Below are positions 52,386 to 52,877 of a stretch of DNA of 52,877 nucleotides, piece by piece. The DNA is from Rhodoferax sp. (lineage in GTDB: Bacteria > Pseudomonadota > Gammaproteobacteria > Burkholderiales > Burkholderiaceae_C). The notes beneath the pieces were generated by a model. That model was given only the letters and a program-made list of their open reading frames with translations. It did not search any database and was not told where the DNA came from. Within the stretch, counting starts at the first letter, position 1; each line of letters opens with the position of its first letter. The position numbers were made by a program, and so were the translations under genes. The DNA lies in contig JAGOUM010000013.1 of the NCBI GenBank assembly GCA_018061265.1, forward strand, positions 1-52,877, in the 5' to 3' direction.

Positions 52386-52877
52386 CTATTCAAAGCCGGC
52401 AAGATTCATGCTGTCAGCGGCAAACAACTCGCTGCGCACATTGGCAGCAAGCCGCTGAAACTCGGGCATCGCGGAACCCGGGACTGGGATCGTCTCGCTC
52501 TTTTGCGCCATGGCCATCGGGTCATGCTGTACACCGTTGACCCGAACTTCAAAATGCAGATGCGGCCCAGTCGCCCATCCGGTGGCACCAACCAGACCAA
52601 TCGTCTGCCCCTGGGGCACACTTTGCCCACGCTTGACCATGATCTTGCTCAGGTGTGCGTAGACTGTTTCGGTATTGTTCCTGTGCTGGATGAACACCAC
52701 ATTGCCATAACCGTTTTGTGTCCCGGCGAAGGAGACGATACCGTCACCCACTGTCCGTGCCGGGGTGCCGGTGCTGGCGGCAAAGTCGGTACCCAGATGT
52801 TTGCGCCACTGCCCGAGAATCGGATGGAAACGCATTGCAAAGCCACTGCTGACACGGGAAAACTCAACCGGTGAGCT
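52386..52877 (-). CDS. M23-family peptidase (LytM-type), 5' part outside the window
   Basis: C-terminal catalytic domain of a peptidoglycan metallopeptidase; the reading frame stays open to the right edge, so the N-terminal part is missing here. Seen in order are FSRVSSGFAMRFHPILGQWR, HLGTDFAA with the zinc His and Asp, VYAHLSK and PHLHFEVRVNG with the zinc His. Such proteins upstream of anmK commonly have a LysM or Opacity-associated (OapA) module, which cannot be checked. It lies 96 bp before anmK on the same strand and both act on peptidoglycan. Confidence 0.92.
   Translation of the reverse strand, partial: SSPVEFSRVSSGFAMRFHPILGQWRKHLGTDFAASTGTPARTVGDGIVSFAGTQNGYGNVVFIQHRNNTETVYAHLSKIMVKRGQSVPQGQTIGLVGATGWATGPHLHFEVRVNGVQHDPMAMAQKSETIPVPGSAMPEFQRLAANVRSELFAADSMNLAGFE

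Noticed and set aside
1-52877. tRNA or rRNA genes
   Set aside because: I looked through the intergenic gaps for tRNA-like arms and found none; gaps are mostly short.

Overview
The window looks like a chromosomal segment from a flagellated betaproteobacterium of the Burkholderiales, most likely the Comamonadaceae and Rhodoferax-like. The reasons are the FlhDC master regulator, the flhDC-motAB-cheYZ order, a form IA RuBisCO cluster of the cbbR/cbbLSQO type, an alpha/beta two-subunit glycyl-tRNA synthetase, and short interspersed repeats with an AGCGCTAGAGC-like core of the kind I associate with Comamonadaceae. The genus is inference from gene content; no database search was possible.

Region 1 (1-22.4 kb) is flagellar. 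On the minus strand flhD-flhC, motA-motB and cheY-cheZ run leftward. A small toxin-antitoxin island (vapBC-like, then a shrunken HEPN gene with an MNT nucleotidyltransferase) separates them from the rightward filament genes: fliC1, fliD, then two tandem flagellin genes (fliC2, fliC3) inside a 1036-bp tandem repeat that is identical over 977 bp. Between these flagellins and the chaperone genes fliS-fliT lies a nine-gene block with mostly ATGA/GTGA overlaps: a 1220-residue multidomain glycosyltransferase, an AT-rich unknown gene, glucose-1-phosphate cytidylyltransferase, CDP-glucose 4,6-dehydratase, an RmlC-like epimerase, two sugar C-methyltransferase-like proteins, an SDR reductase and a CmcI-like methyltransferase. 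I read it as a flagellin glycosylation island that makes and attaches a CDP-derived, C- and probably O-methylated 6-deoxyhexose. This is the most interesting system in the window.

Region 2 (22.4-27.9 kb) is central metabolism: an acyl-CoA dehydrogenase, a solitary Uma2-family protein, a thiolase, isocitrate dehydrogenase kinase/phosphatase (aceK) and a small unknown gene.

Region 3 (27.9-34.9 kb) is carbon fixation: cbbL-cbbS-cbbQ-cbbO leftward, divergent cbbR, and a beta-carbonic anhydrase.

Region 4 (34.9-38.4 kb) holds a MerR regulator (LiuR-like), a hotdog thioesterase and isovaleryl-CoA dehydrogenase, then a porin behind a near-consensus sigma-54 promoter. Perfect 16-bp palindromes of form TTGACGTNNACGTCAA precede both the MerR gene and the distant acyl-CoA dehydrogenase, which suggests one regulon.

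Region 5 (38.5-52.9 kb) is housekeeping: a YgjP-like protease, an acyltransferase, gmhB, glyS, glyQ, lnt, a CorC-like protein, a GNAT protein, rlmJ, then rightward rplM-rpsI, a coiled-coil membrane protein, a bactofilin and erpA, and finally leftward anmK and an M23 peptidase cut by the window edge. Copies of the interspersed repeat sit in intergenic gaps, at gene ends, and apparently in frame inside lnt and possibly anmK.
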